From positions 144,895 to 208,894 of the forward strand of contig NZ_JACHGF010000011.1 in the NCBI RefSeq assembly GCF_014202275.1: a stretch of DNA of 64,000 bases, written 5' to 3'. Shown piece after piece: positions 35,168 to 44,824 of this stretch. Numbering within the stretch: the first letter of the stretch is position 1; each line of letters starts with the position of its first letter. The position numbers and the translations under genes were made by a program. Source of the DNA: Rhabdobacter roseus. GTDB taxonomy: Bacteria; Bacteroidota; Bacteroidia; Cytophagales; Spirosomataceae. Below the pieces are notes generated by a model that worked only from the letters and a program-made list of their open reading frames with translations, was not told the DNA's origin and ran no database searches.

Positions 35168-38100
35168 ATGAGAAAATGGTTTGTCCGCCCCGCCGGGGTG
35201 AACGTGGTTCGGGTAGCTTTGGTGATGATGCTTGCTTTGGTGATTAGTTCGGTAGTAGCTACTGCCTGGAAAATCCATGAAAGGATCTTACCTCCTCCCG
35301 TTTCGATACCCGCAAAAACAACGCCTAAGAAACTCCCCAAAAAGCCGGTCAAGAAACAGGTACCTACGGGACCCGTGCAGGTACTTCCCGAAAGTGCCTG
35401 GGTGGATAGTACCTTAAGTACGATGTCCCTCGACGAAAAGATCGGGCAGTTTTTCATGGTCGCGACTTTCTCGAACCGCGACGAACCCCACCACCGCTAC
35501 ATCGAGAAGCTCATCCGGGACTACCACCTGGGCGGCCTAATTTTCTTCCAGGGTGGCCCCTACCGGCAAGCCGTACTCACCAACCGCTACCAGGCGCAGT
35601 CACGCGTGCCGCTTTTTATTGGCATCGATGGCGAATGGGGCCTGGGTATGCGGCTCGACAGTACCGTCGAATTCCCGCGGCAAATGGCCCTGGGGGCCAT
35701 CCGCGACGATAAGCTGATCTACCGCATGGGCCACGAAATAGGCCAGCAGTGCCGCCGGATGGGTATTCACATCAATTTTGCGCCGGTGTCGGACATTAAT
35801 AGCAATCCCAATAATCCGGTGATTGGCATCCGTTCCTTCGGTGAGGACCGCGATAACGTGAGCAGCAAGGCTTCGGCCTACATGAAAGGCCTCCAGCACC
35901 ACCGCGTCATTGCCACGGCCAAGCACTTTCCCGGCCACGGCGATACCGACGCCGACTCCCATTTTACGCTTCCGGTGCTAAACCACTCGCTCGACCGGCT
36001 GAAAAACAGCGACCTCTACCCGTACCGTCGGCTCATTGCCGACAGCCTGATGGGGGTACTTAGCGGGCATCTGTACGTACCCGCGCTGGACAATACGCCC
36101 CAACTACCCAGCTCGCTTTCCGAAAAAGTAATTACGCAGCTGCTGCGCCAGGAAATGGGCTTCCGTGGCCTGGTGTTTACTGATGCGATGAACATGCGGG
36201 GGGTACTTAAAAACGGGAAAGCCGCGGACGTAAACCTGAAAGCCCTGCTGGCGGGTAACGATATTTTGTTGTACCCTGAAAACGTGGGCGAAACAGTGCG
36301 GCGCATCAAAGAAGCGTTGTTTCAGGGGACGATCAGTGAGCGCTTTATTGACGAAAAAGTAAAACGTATTTTGCAGGGCAAGTACTGGGCCGGTCTGGAT
36401 CGCTACCAGCCCATTGAGCTAACTAATCTCTACCAAGACCTTAACAATGAGCGAAGCCGGGAGCTCAAGAGCGAATTGAGCGCAGCCGCCGTTACGGTAG
36501 TTCGCAACCAAAACGACCTGATTCCTTTTCGCAACCTGGAAGGGCTCCAAGTGGCGGCAGTCACCATTGGCGAAGGAAACGGGACGGCATTTCAGAAAAT
36601 GCTAAACCACTACGCGCCCGTCCGGCAGCACCTCTTTTACGACAAACCCAATGCCGAAGCCGAAATAGCCGAAATGCTTAACTACCTGACGCCCTACGAC
36701 GTAGTGGTGGTGGCGGTGCACGGCATCAGCTCCTCGGCCCGTCGTAACCACGGCATTAGTACAGGTACCGTTCATTTTGTAAGCCGCCTCAAGCAGCAGG
36801 GCAAGCGCGTGGTACTATGCTTGTTCGGCTCTCCCTACAGCATCTCCTTTTTTCCCGAAACCGACGTGCTCATCTGCGGAAATCAGGATTCTGAACCCAC
36901 CCAGCAAGTAACCGCCCAAATCCTGTTCGGGGCCTTGCCATCGCGGGGCTTGCTGCCGGTTTCGGTGGCGGCTTACCGGCCCGGCGACGGAGTCGAGACC
37001 TCCGTGGTGGGCCGCATCAGCTACGGCACGGCCGAAAGCGTGGGTATGGACTCCTACGTACTTAATAAGATCAATGGCGTCGTCAGTGAGGCCATCAACC
37101 AGCACGTTTTTCCTGGTTGCCAAATCGTGGTGGCCCGCCAGGGGAAAGTCGTCTTTGAGAAATCGTTTGGTACGCTCGACTACCGCACGCCCAGCCGCGT
37201 CACCAGCGAAACGCTTTATGACCTGGCCTCGGTAACCAAGGTAGCCGCTACCTTGCAGGCCGTGATGCTACTCTACGACCGCAAGCAGATCGACCTGGAC
37301 CAAAAGGCCTCGCACTACCTGCCCGAGCTACGCAATACCAACAAGCAGTACTTTACCGTACGCGATCTGCTCCTGCACCGCTCGGGGCTGGTTTCGTTTT
37401 ACCCCCGGCTCTGGCAACGTACCATGACGGGCGGCGGCGGACTACTCCCCGAGTATTACAGCGCCAGTGCCGATAGTGCCTATCAGTTGCAGGTGGCTCC
37501 CCGCCTCTATGCCAAGCCCGCCCTGCGCGACTCGGTGTGGAAAGGGGTCGTTCAGTCGGCGTTGCATACCAAAAAAGACAAGTCGGGCCGGTACGCCTAC
37601 GTATACAGCGATTTGGGCTTTCTGACGCTCCAGAAAATTGTGGAACGGGTGACGGCCCAGCCCCTGGATGCGTTTGTGTACCAGAATATCTACGGGCCCA
37701 TGGGGCTCTCCCAGTTGGTATTCAATCCGCTGCGCCGTTTTCCCGAAGACCGGATTGCCCCCACGGAGCAAGACTACCGTTTCAGGAGCCAGCTTATCCG
37801 CGGTACCGTCCATGATCAGATGGCGGCTATCCAGGGCGGAGTATCTGGCCACGCCGGGCTGTTTGGTACCGCCACGGACGTAGCTACTCTACTTCAAATG
37901 AACCTTTGGAAAGGTACTTACGGCGGCAAACAATTCTTTCAACCTACTACCATTCCAGCCTTTGCGCGCCTCCAGGACGAAGCCCACCACCGGGGCTTAG
38001 GCTGGGATAAAGCGCCGGGCAGTGGTAGTAGTTCGTACGTTTCGGGCCGGGCCTCGGCCAACTCCTTTGGCCACACGGGCTTTACGGGTGCCGTAGCCTG

Positions 38101-38239
38101 GGTAGATCCCGACGCCGACCTGGTTTACGTATTTCTTTCCAACCGCGTTCACCCCGACCCCGAAAACAACAGCATCAATAGCCATCACACCCGTCGTAAA
38201 GTACACGACCTGATTTACCAGTCTCTCCTGCTGCAATAA
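35168..38239 (+). CDS. GH3 beta-N-acetylglucosaminidase fused to a class C beta-lactamase-like domain
   Basis: 1023 residues. A membrane anchor or signal (residues 11-35) and a Lys/Pro-rich linker (55-75) precede a GH3 domain (about 80-430) with KHFPGHGDTDADSH (catalytic His-Asp loop, residues 251-264) and FTDAMNM (nucleophile Asp near 338), both typical of NagZ-type enzymes. A GH3 C-terminal-like domain (about 440-620) follows. The last 400 residues are a serine beta-lactamase/D-alanyl esterase domain: SVTKVAA (SxxK near 687), YSDLGF (near 812) and HTGFTG (near 968). It probably works on peptidoglycan fragments in the periplasm, removing GlcNAc and hydrolysing a peptide or ester. This fusion is known in Bacteroidota. 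Confidence 0.92.
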   Translation: MRKWFVRPAGVNVVRVALVMMLALVISSVVATAWKIHERILPPPVSIPAKTTPKKLPKKPVKKQVPTGPVQVLPESAWVDSTLSTMSLDEKIGQFFMVATFSNRDEPHHRYIEKLIRDYHLGGLIFFQGGPYRQAVLTNRYQAQSRVPLFIGIDGEWGLGMRLDSTVEFPRQMALGAIRDDKLIYRMGHEIGQQCRRMGIHINFAPVSDINSNPNNPVIGIRSFGEDRDNVSSKASAYMKGLQHHRVIATAKHFPGHGDTDADSHFTLPVLNHSLDRLKNSDLYPYRRLIADSLMGVLSGHLYVPALDNTPQLPSSLSEKVITQLLRQEMGFRGLVFTDAMNMRGVLKNGKAADVNLKALLAGNDILLYPENVGETVRRIKEALFQGTISERFIDEKVKRILQGKYWAGLDRYQPIELTNLYQDLNNERSRELKSELSAAAVTVVRNQNDLIPFRNLEGLQVAAVTIGEGNGTAFQKMLNHYAPVRQHLFYDKPNAEAEIAEMLNYLTPYDVVVVAVHGISSSARRNHGISTGTVHFVSRLKQQGKRVVLCLFGSPYSISFFPETDVLICGNQDSEPTQQVTAQILFGALPSRGLLPVSVAAYRPGDGVETSVVGRISYGTAESVGMDSYVLNKINGVVSEAINQHVFPGCQIVVARQGKVVFEKSFGTLDYRTPSRVTSETLYDLASVTKVAATLQAVMLLYDRKQIDLDQKASHYLPELRNTNKQYFTVRDLLLHRSGLVSFYPRLWQRTMTGGGGLLPEYYSASADSAYQLQVAPRLYAKPALRDSVWKGVVQSALHTKKDKSGRYAYVYSDLGFLTLQKIVERVTAQPLDAFVYQNIYGPMGLSQLVFNPLRRFPEDRIAPTEQDYRFRSQLIRGTVHDQMAAIQGGVSGHAGLFGTATDVATLLQMNLWKGTYGGKQFFQPTTIPAFARLQDEAHHRGLGWDKAPGSGSSSYVSGRASANSFGHTGFTGAVAWVDPDADLVYVFLSNRVHPDPENNSINSHHTRRKVHDLIYQSLLLQ

Positions 38240-38357
38240 GCGAAGGTTACTACTTACTAAGTGGGTACCTTCCATTTTGAAAAATATACCTAACTTTAAC
38301 GCGGTTTTTTGTAAACTCGCGTAGCATCAACTTTTTATCAACACTTAGGTATATAGT

Positions 38358-41300
38358 ATGCAGACAAAACGTTTTACTCACTGGATGATCATATGGCTTG
38401 TAGGCACGTTGTGGGTAAGTAATTCAATGGCCCAAAGCATTACTACGGGTACCCTCACCTCCGATAAAATCTGTACAGGAAGCGCCATACAGGTACCTTA
38501 CGGCACATCGGGTGCTTTCGGGGCAGGAAATAATTTCACCGTTCAGCTTTCCGATGCCTCGGGTAGTTTTGCTAGCCCAACCAACCTCGCGCCCTCCGCT
38601 ACTACCAACCCGCTGGCCGTTATTGTTCCCGTAGGTACCCCCAACGGAACGGCTTATAAAGTACGAGTGGTATCGAGCAATCCCGTCATCGTAGGTACGG
38701 CCAGCGGTACGGTACTTACCATTCAGAATACTCCCACGGCTCCCACGGTACCCCAACCCAGCGTAAGTTACTGCGTGGGTGAAACCGCCGCTACCCTGAC
38801 GGCGACCGCCGCAGGCGGTAATACGCTCAAATGGTATAACTCCGCCGATGCGCCTTTGGCTTCCGCTCCTACGCCTAGTACGGCTTCGGCAGGTGCTCAG
38901 CTTTACAAAGTATCCCAGATTACGTCCGCCGGTTGTGAAAGCCCCAAGACAAACATTACCGTGGTGGTTAACGCTACGCCCGCCGCTCCCACCGCTACCA
39001 GTCCGGTGGCTATTTGCGAAGGTGCTCCCGCCTCACCCCTCACCGCATCGGGTAGTAATCTGAAATGGTACAGCAGCTCGAATACCCTTCTACCTGGAGC
39101 ACCCACGCCCAGCAATACCACCGCTTCGACTTACCTCGTAAGCCAAACGGTTAATAACTGCGAAAGCCCTAAAAGAACGGTAGAAGTAACCATTACGTCC
39201 AAGCCCACGCCTCCGGGCGTTACCTCGCCCCTCACCTACTGCTACGGGGCTACCGTCCCGGTGCTTACGGCCACGGGCTCCGGCCTGAAATGGTACGATG
39301 CGAGTAACAACGCCCTGGCGGGTGCCCCTACGCCCAGCAACACCAGCTCTTCGAGCTACGGCGTAACGCGTACCACCGCCGGTTGCGAAAGCGATAAGGC
39401 TACGATCAATGTGAATATCACCCGCACGGCCGCTCCGACCGTCACTTCGCCGGTTACCTACTGTATTTCTGAAACTCCCTCGGCGCTGACGGCCACGGGC
39501 ACGGCCCTTAAATGGTATAATGCCGCGAACAATCCTTTGGCCAGCGCCCCTACCCCTAGCACAGCCAGCGCCGGTACCACGACTTACTACGTAACACAAA
39601 CCCTGAACGGCTGCGAAAGCGACCAAAAAGCGCAGATCAACGTGGTGGTAAATGCCCGCCCCGCGGCCCCCGGTGTTTCTAACGTTACCTACTGCCAGAA
39701 TGCAACGCCTTCCGCCCTGACGGCTACGGGCTCGAATCTCCGGTGGTATACGGCGGCCTCGGGAGGGTCCGGTAGCGCTACAGCTCCTACCCCCAGTACA
39801 GCCACGGCTGGCACCACTTCTTACTACGTGAGCCAAACGAACGGCTCGGGCTGTGAAAGTACTACCCGCTCTCAACTAAACGTGATCGTCAATCCGAAGC
39901 CAGTAGCTCCGGCCGTAGCAGCTGCCCTGATCGAGTACTGCCGTACGGCCTCGGGGGCCACGGCGCTCAGCGCAACGGCCACCGCGGGTCATACCCTGAA
40001 GTGGTACTTACCCAATGGTTCTACTACGGCTACTGCTCCTACCCCTTCCACGGCGACCGCCGGAGATCTGAACTATAAAGTAAGCCAGACCAACGCCTCC
40101 GGCTGTGAAAGTGATCTGGTGGACATCAAGGTTACCATTTACGCCTTACCGGCCAGTCCGGGGGTTTCGAATCTGGAAGTATGCCAAACCAAAGAGTCAA
40201 CCACGCTGACGCTTACGGCTACGGGCTCCAACCTGAAATGGTACGCGGCCGCCAGCGGGGGCACGGGAGAACCTACCGCACCTACCATTGACCGCAAGGA
40301 CGTCTTGGCTACCAAATCGTACTTTGTGAGCCAAACCAGCGCCAATGGTTGTGAAGGTCCACGGGCGGAACTAAAAGTTCGGGTAAAACCCCTTCCTGGC
40401 CTGCCCGCGGTGATTGCCGCCGCGGCCTACTGCCAGGCGGACTCTCCCCAGGCCCTTAGCGCCAGCCCCTCTACGGGAGGTTCGCTCCGCTGGTACGGCA
40501 CCAGCGCCACGGGCGGAACCGGCTCGCTTACGGCCCCCAGCCCTTCGACGGGCACGGCGGGCGTAACAACCTACTACGTAAGCCAAGTAGTAGAAGGTTG
40601 TGAAAGTGATCGCGCTCCCATTACCGTAACGATCCGGGCAACGCCCGCTCCAACCGCCGACCCACTGGTAGAATACTGTCGCCAGGCCACGGCCTCTCCT
40701 CTAACCGCCCAGGGTACCAACCTGAAGTGGTATACGGTTGCTACCGGCGGTACTTCGTCTACGGCTGCTCCTACGCCCTCCACGGCCAACGTCACTACTA
40801 CCTCCTACTACGTCACCCAAACCCAGGGCTTCGCCGTAGGGGCTATTAATCTCAGCTGCGAAAGTACCCGTACAAAAATCGACGTAACCATTAACCCACT
40901 GCCTGGTTTACCGAGCGTGACCAACGCCGTAGAGTGCCAAACCCGTCAGCCGCAGAATTTAGCCCTCCAGGCAAACGGCTCAAACCTACAGTGGTACACG
41001 GCCGCTACCGGCGGTACCGCCAGCACGAATACCCCCCAGGTCAACCTGGCTAATGCGGGTGAGACCTCTTACTTCGTGAGCCAGGTAACGGCCAAGGGCT
41101 GCGAAGGAAGCCGGGCCGAGCTGAAAGTGCGCATCAAACGCTTACCCACCCTGCCGGGCGTGTCTCCTGTAGAGTATTGCCAATTTGACAACGCCAGTCC
41201 GTTAACGGCTACCTTGGAAAATCAGGCCTCGGTCAACTGGTACGGTACCAGCTCCGAGGGGGGGAATCGCTCCGACAACGCGCCCGTACCCTCTACGCAA

Positions 41301-42710
41301 AACGGGGGCGAAACGTTCTTCTACGTAAGCCAAACCCTGGAAGGCTGCGAGGGGGACCGCTCGTCCATTCGGGTATTTATCAAAACGACCCCTAAGCCCG
41401 GTGTTACGCCTTCCCTGGCCTATTGCCAAAACGTAACGGCACCTCCGCTGGCAGCTCAGGGTGAGAATCTGAAATGGTACCGGGCTTCAAACACCGGCGA
41501 ATTTCAGACAACCCCCTTCACGCCCTTCACGGCCAACGTAGGGGAGTTTTCCTTCTTCGTAACCCAAACGGGAAGCAACGGGTGCGAAAGCCCCAAAGAA
41601 GAAATCAAGGTGCGGGTCAAACCGTTACCTTCTGCTACCATCACCGGCGACAACTCCATCAGCCTGGGCGGATCAACCCAGATCACGGTTACCTTTACCG
41701 GCGACGGCCCCTGGACCTATGTACTTTCCAACGGCCTACAGGCCACGACCAGTGATAATCCCATTAGAATCACCGTCAGCCCGGAACGGACTACCACCTA
41801 CCTGGTCACGGAAGTAGCCAACGAATGCGGCAAGGGTAGCCCTAACGGCAGCGCCCTGGTTACGGTACTGATCCCGACCATCAGCACCGGAAACCCTACC
41901 GTAGCCAGCCTCTGCGCGGGTACTGCTTTTACCCTGCCCTTCCAGCAGTCGGGTGAGTTTGTGCCCGAAAATAAATTTAACGTCCAGGTTTCGCGCGATA
42001 CCGTAGATCGGAATTTCTACTCCATTCCTTCGGTACAAAACGGCAATGAAGTCGTAGCTACCATTCCGGACACGACCCGGGGCGGCAACTATTTTGTGCG
42101 GGTAGTAGGTGAAAGTCCTTTGTTCACGATCAAGGGTAGTACCAGCCCGGTAAATGTGACCATCCGACCGCTGCCTACCGCTACCCTGACCGGCGAGAAA
42201 ACCATTCTGATCGGGGAATCAACCGACCTGAGCGTGGCCCTGACGGGTGACGGCCCCTGGACGTTTACGTTCAACAACGGCCAGCGCGATACGTTGATCA
42301 CCACCAGTGTCTCGACTTATATCCTTACAGTGAAGCCCGAAACAACGACCGTCTACCGCGTTATTTCCGTCACCAACCCTTGCGGTACCAGCGTTGCTTC
42401 CGGGACGGTCCGCATCCAGGTAGATCCCATCCTGGGTACTGAGCCCGTAGTTACCACCCAGTGGCTACAGGTATATCCCAATCCGGTAAGTACCCTGCAT
42501 CAAACCTGCACCCTGGACATTACGGTTCCGCTGGTAGCGGGCCAGGCGCAGCTTCAGATCTTTGATATGAACGGCCGTAGGGTCATGACAAAAACCCTCC
42601 GTACCGCCCGCTCAGAGATTGATTTTTCCACGCAGCCCGCGGGGATGTACCTCTTGCGCGTCGAGAACGGGGGAAGAACCGCCGTACAGCGTATTTTTAA
42701 GCAACACTAA
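38358..42710 (+). CDS. Giant Ig-like repeat surface protein with type IX sorting domain
   Basis: 1450 residues. Signal peptide 1-25 (MQTKRFTHWM... to SMAQ). An N-terminal module (SITTGTLTSDKICTGSAIQV) is followed by 12 repeats of about 80 residues (near 130-1095), each with a YC near its start, LTATGSNLKWY in the middle, APTPST, YYVSQT and a GCES turn followed by a strand ending VTIN or similar; the two Cys per repeat probably form a disulfide in an Ig-like fold. Then a TGDGPW module, a second copy of the N-terminal module type (STGNPTVASLCAGTAFTLPF), and another TGDGPW module. The last 80 residues (VYPNPVS, FDMNGRRVM, GMYLLRVENG) are a Por-type C-terminal signal, so the protein is exported by type IX secretion and attached to the cell surface. 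Adhesion is a guess. Confidence 0.9.
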   Translation: MQTKRFTHWMIIWLVGTLWVSNSMAQSITTGTLTSDKICTGSAIQVPYGTSGAFGAGNNFTVQLSDASGSFASPTNLAPSATTNPLAVIVPVGTPNGTAYKVRVVSSNPVIVGTASGTVLTIQNTPTAPTVPQPSVSYCVGETAATLTATAAGGNTLKWYNSADAPLASAPTPSTASAGAQLYKVSQITSAGCESPKTNITVVVNATPAAPTATSPVAICEGAPASPLTASGSNLKWYSSSNTLLPGAPTPSNTTASTYLVSQTVNNCESPKRTVEVTITSKPTPPGVTSPLTYCYGATVPVLTATGSGLKWYDASNNALAGAPTPSNTSSSSYGVTRTTAGCESDKATINVNITRTAAPTVTSPVTYCISETPSALTATGTALKWYNAANNPLASAPTPSTASAGTTTYYVTQTLNGCESDQKAQINVVVNARPAAPGVSNVTYCQNATPSALTATGSNLRWYTAASGGSGSATAPTPSTATAGTTSYYVSQTNGSGCESTTRSQLNVIVNPKPVAPAVAAALIEYCRTASGATALSATATAGHTLKWYLPNGSTTATAPTPSTATAGDLNYKVSQTNASGCESDLVDIKVTIYALPASPGVSNLEVCQTKESTTLTLTATGSNLKWYAAASGGTGEPTAPTIDRKDVLATKSYFVSQTSANGCEGPRAELKVRVKPLPGLPAVIAAAAYCQADSPQALSASPSTGGSLRWYGTSATGGTGSLTAPSPSTGTAGVTTYYVSQVVEGCESDRAPITVTIRATPAPTADPLVEYCRQATASPLTAQGTNLKWYTVATGGTSSTAAPTPSTANVTTTSYYVTQTQGFAVGAINLSCESTRTKIDVTINPLPGLPSVTNAVECQTRQPQNLALQANGSNLQWYTAATGGTASTNTPQVNLANAGETSYFVSQVTAKGCEGSRAELKVRIKRLPTLPGVSPVEYCQFDNASPLTATLENQASVNWYGTSSEGGNRSDNAPVPSTQNGGETFFYVSQTLEGCEGDRSSIRVFIKTTPKPGVTPSLAYCQNVTAPPLAAQGENLKWYRASNTGEFQTTPFTPFTANVGEFSFFVTQTGSNGCESPKEEIKVRVKPLPSATITGDNSISLGGSTQITVTFTGDGPWTYVLSNGLQATTSDNPIRITVSPERTTTYLVTEVANECGKGSPNGSALVTVLIPTISTGNPTVASLCAGTAFTLPFQQSGEFVPENKFNVQVSRDTVDRNFYSIPSVQNGNEVVATIPDTTRGGNYFVRVVGESPLFTIKGSTSPVNVTIRPLPTATLTGEKTILIGESTDLSVALTGDGPWTFTFNNGQRDTLITTSVSTYILTVKPETTTVYRVISVTNPCGTSVASGTVRIQVDPILGTEPVVTTQWLQVYPNPVSTLHQTCTLDITVPLVAGQAQLQIFDMNGRRVMTKTLRTARSEIDFSTQPAGMYLLRVENGGRTAVQRIFKQH
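38745..41630 (+). repeat. Twelve tandem Ig-like coding repeats, about 240 bp each
   Basis: Each unit encodes LTATGSNLKWY-like, APTPST-like, YYVSQT-like and GCES-like segments in the same order. DNA identity is partial, so the array is old or kept diverse. Two further modules with TGDGPW (near 41637 and 42171) follow. Confidence 0.85.
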
Positions 42711-42732
42711 CGCCGTACGTAAGTCCTACATC

Positions 42733-42770
42733 GGAAAAGCGAGGAGCCTGCTTCTCGCTTTTCCTTTTTT
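42733..42770 (+). terminator. Terminator of the Ig-repeat gene
   Basis: GGAAAAGCGAG pairs with CTCGCTTTTCC around a ten-base loop, followed by six T. It starts 23 bp after the stop. Confidence 0.85.
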
Positions 42771-42787
42771 AAAAGTACCTATAGACC

Positions 42788-43234
42788 ATGCTGGATCTTT
42801 TCAACGACACCTACTTTATGAACGAGGCGCTGCGTCTGGCCCATCGAGCCGCGGAGGAAGGAGAAATTCCCGTGGGAGCCGTGGTGGTATGCCAGCGGCG
42901 GATCATAGCCCGGGCCTATAATCAAACCGAAAAACTACATGACGTCACGGCCCACGCCGAAATACTGGCCGTTACGGCTGCGGCTCACTACCTGGGTTCC
43001 AAGTACCTCCCGGACTGTACGCTGTACGTCACCCTCGAGCCCTGCGTGATGTGCGCCGGGGCGCTTTCCTGGGCGCAGCTTGGCGGCCTGGTGTACGGAG
43101 CGGCCGATGAAAAGCGCGGTTTCTCGCGCTTGGGAAAAGGGGTACTTCACCCCAAAACCAAACTAAAAAATGGCGTTTTGGCAGCCGAAAGCGAGGAGCT
43201 GCTACGTAACTTTTTTCGCCGACTGAGAACATAA
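42788..43234 (+). CDS. tadA: tRNA-specific adenosine deaminase
   Basis: 148 residues. It deaminates A34 to inosine in tRNA-Arg(ACG). The zinc site is complete: H56-A-E58 (HAEIL, with Glu as proton shuttle) and P-C86-V-M-C89. EIPVGAVVVCQRRIIARAYN is the typical substrate strand. Length is near the family norm (about 150-165). The ATG at 42788 gives MLDLFNDTYFMNEAL; the internal ATG at residue 11 is also possible. It starts just after the terminator of the giant protein and is followed 65 bp later by superoxide dismutase. Confidence 0.93.
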   Translation: MLDLFNDTYFMNEALRLAHRAAEEGEIPVGAVVVCQRRIIARAYNQTEKLHDVTAHAEILAVTAAAHYLGSKYLPDCTLYVTLEPCVMCAGALSWAQLGGLVYGAADEKRGFSRLGKGVLHPKTKLKNGVLAAESEELLRNFFRRLRT

Positions 43235-43299
43235 AAAACGTTTCCGCTGTTACTCTAAGCGAAATCTAAATCTTACAACCTGTAAAACATACTCTGAAT

Positions 43300-43911
43300 A
43301 TGGCCTTCACACTGGATCCCCTACCGTACGCTAACGACGCCCTTGAGCCGCATATTGACGCCAAAACCATGGAGATTCACCATGATAAGCACCACCAGGC
43401 CTACGTGACTAATTTGAACAATGCCGTAGCCGGTACCGAGCTGGAAGGCAAAAGCATCGAAGAGCTGGTGGCTAGTGCTGGTTCGCACCCGGTGGCGGTA
43501 CGTAACAACGGAGGTGGTCACTGGAACCATTCCTTCTTCTGGAAAACGCTTTCCTCCAACGGAGGCGGTACTCCCCAGGGAGAATTGGCCCAGGCGATTG
43601 AAGCCAAATTTGGTTCTTTCGATGCCTTCAAAGAAGAATTTAAGAAAGCCGCCGCGGGTCGCTTTGGCTCGGGCTGGGCGTGGCTGATCGCTACCGACGG
43701 GGGCGAAGTAGCCGTTTCGTCTACTCCCAACCAGGACAATCCGCTGATGGACGTGGCCGAAGCCAAAGGTACCCCCATCATCGGACTGGATGTGTGGGAG
43801 CACGCCTACTACCTCAAGTACCAGAACAAGCGCCCCGACTACATTGAGGCCTTCTGGAACGTAGTAGACTGGAAAGCCGCCGAAGCCAACTACCAGGCCG
43901 CTAAAAAATAA
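43300..43911 (+). CDS. sod: Superoxide dismutase, Fe/Mn family
   Basis: 203 residues, normal length. It dismutes superoxide to peroxide and oxygen. Metal ligands are H27 (MEIHHDKHH), H77 ([10 protein letters not shown]), D164 and H168 ([13 protein letters not shown]). The [11 protein letters not shown] segment and GSGWAWLI are family signatures; the choice of iron or manganese cannot be settled by eye. No signal peptide, so it is cytoplasmic. The start ATG at 43300 is clear. The tRNA-His promoter follows 62 bp after the stop. Confidence 0.95.
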   Translation: MAFTLDPLPYANDALEPHIDAKTMEIHHDKHHQAYVTNLNNAVAGTELEGKSIEELVASAGSHPVAVRNNGGGHWNHSFFWKTLSSNGGGTPQGELAQAIEAKFGSFDAFKEEFKKAAAGRFGSGWAWLIATDGGEVAVSSTPNQDNPLMDVAEAKGTPIIGLDVWEHAYYLKYQNKRPDYIEAFWNVVDWKAAEANYQAAKK

Positions 43912-43973
43912 ACCTTAATTTGCTGAGTGAAAAAGGGTTTGCAGCGCACGCAAAAAAATCTGTCAGGGATGTA

Positions 43974-44003
43974 TTGCAAGCTGTAAACCTTTTTTTAACT
44001 TTG
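43974..44003 (+). promoter_or_regulatory. Promoter of tRNA-His
   Basis: TTG at 43974-43976, 19 bp, then TAACTTTG at 43996-44003, an exact -7 box. The predicted start is about 10 bp before the mature tRNA. Confidence 0.7.
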
Positions 44004-44017
44004 TACCCCAATAAAAC

Positions 44018-44092
44018 GGAGATTGTAGCTCAGTAGGTTAGAGCGTCGGATTGTGGTTCCGAAGGTCGCGGGTTCGAGCCCCGTCTTTCTCC
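44018..44092 (+). tRNA. tRNA-His (GTG anticodon)
   Basis: A cloverleaf of 75 bases including the histidine-specific extra G at position -1 (44018) opposite C73 (44092). The anticodon loop TTGTGGT sits in a five-pair stem CGGAT... against ...TTCCG; the T arm has TTCGAGC in a GCGGG/CCCGT stem. CCA is not encoded. Two acceptor pairs (5-68 and 6-67) read T-T, which is odd. Confidence 0.93.
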
Positions 44093-44101
44093 CTTCTCCC
44101 T

Positions 44102-44127
44102 AAAACCCCGCGTACCGGGGTTTTTTT
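44102..44127 (+). terminator. Terminator of tRNA-His
   Basis: AAAACCCCG pairs with CGGGGTTTT around CGTAC, followed by a T-run. It starts ten bases after the tRNA 3' end. Confidence 0.85.
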
Positions 44128-44161
44128 ATGGCTCATTGACTTGACTCTCCCCGCTCGTACG

Positions 44162-44824
44162 ATGTCCGGTACTCCGATCCCGCTAAGTCCCCGCGTTCGC
44201 CGGGTCATTGCTGTAGTGTTCTCACTCATGTACCTGGCGGGGCTTATTGGCCTACAGGTACCCGCCCTGCAGCCGCTCTTCCGCCCCCTGATCCCCTGGA
44301 ACCTCCTGGCTTCGGTTGGTTTGTTGCTGCTTTTTCATACCGACTGGCACCGCTCTTTCGTCCTGTTCGCCGGAGTAGCCTTTAGCCTGGGCTTTCTGGT
44401 AGAGGTACTTGGCGTACATACCGGGTTTCCCTTCGGCTCCTATGCCTATGGCCCCGCCCTGGGCTGGAAGCTCTGGGAAGTACCCCTCGTCATTGGCACC
44501 AATTGGCTCATGCTGGTGTACGCCAGCGGCAGCCTGTGCGACCGGCTCGCCGCACCGCTGGTTGCCAAAGCCCTGGCCGCCGCCGCGCTCATGACCGGCC
44601 TGGATGTACTCATTGAGCCCGTGGCCATCCGGCTCGATTTCTGGCAGTGGGCTACGGCCACCATCCCCTTGCAAAATTACCTGGCCTGGTACCTGATTGC
44701 CTTTGTTTTACTGCTACTTTTCTACGGGCTTCCTTTTAAGAAAAAAAATGAGCTCGCTCCCCTGCTGCTGCTGCTCCAGCTTTTATTTTTTGGTATACAA
44801 AATCTTTTATATCTTCTTGACTGA
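44162..44824 (+). CDS. cruF: CruF-family carotenoid hydratase (DUF422)
   Basis: 220 residues from the ATG at 44162; the frame is open further back but runs into the tRNA. About six transmembrane helices. The DUF422/CruF signature is intact: FLVEVLGVHTGFPFGSYAY, PALGWKLWEVPLVIGTNWLML, then a second half with IEPVAIRLDFWQW. In carotenoid pathways CruF adds water across the psi end (1',2'-hydration) of gamma-carotene derivatives, in the membrane. It lies 194 bp upstream of the CarH-like regulator on the same strand. Other crt genes are not in the window. Confidence 0.88.
   Translation: MSGTPIPLSPRVRRVIAVVFSLMYLAGLIGLQVPALQPLFRPLIPWNLLASVGLLLLFHTDWHRSFVLFAGVAFSLGFLVEVLGVHTGFPFGSYAYGPALGWKLWEVPLVIGTNWLMLVYASGSLCDRLAAPLVAKALAAAALMTGLDVLIEPVAIRLDFWQWATATIPLQNYLAWYLIAFVLLLLFYGLPFKKKNELAPLLLLLQLLFFGIQNLLYLLD

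Noticed and set aside
38745..41630. Tandem repeats that might suggest a CRISPR or satellite array
   Set aside because: Units are about 240 bp, remain in frame and encode an Ig-like repeat; there are no short identical repeats with spacers.
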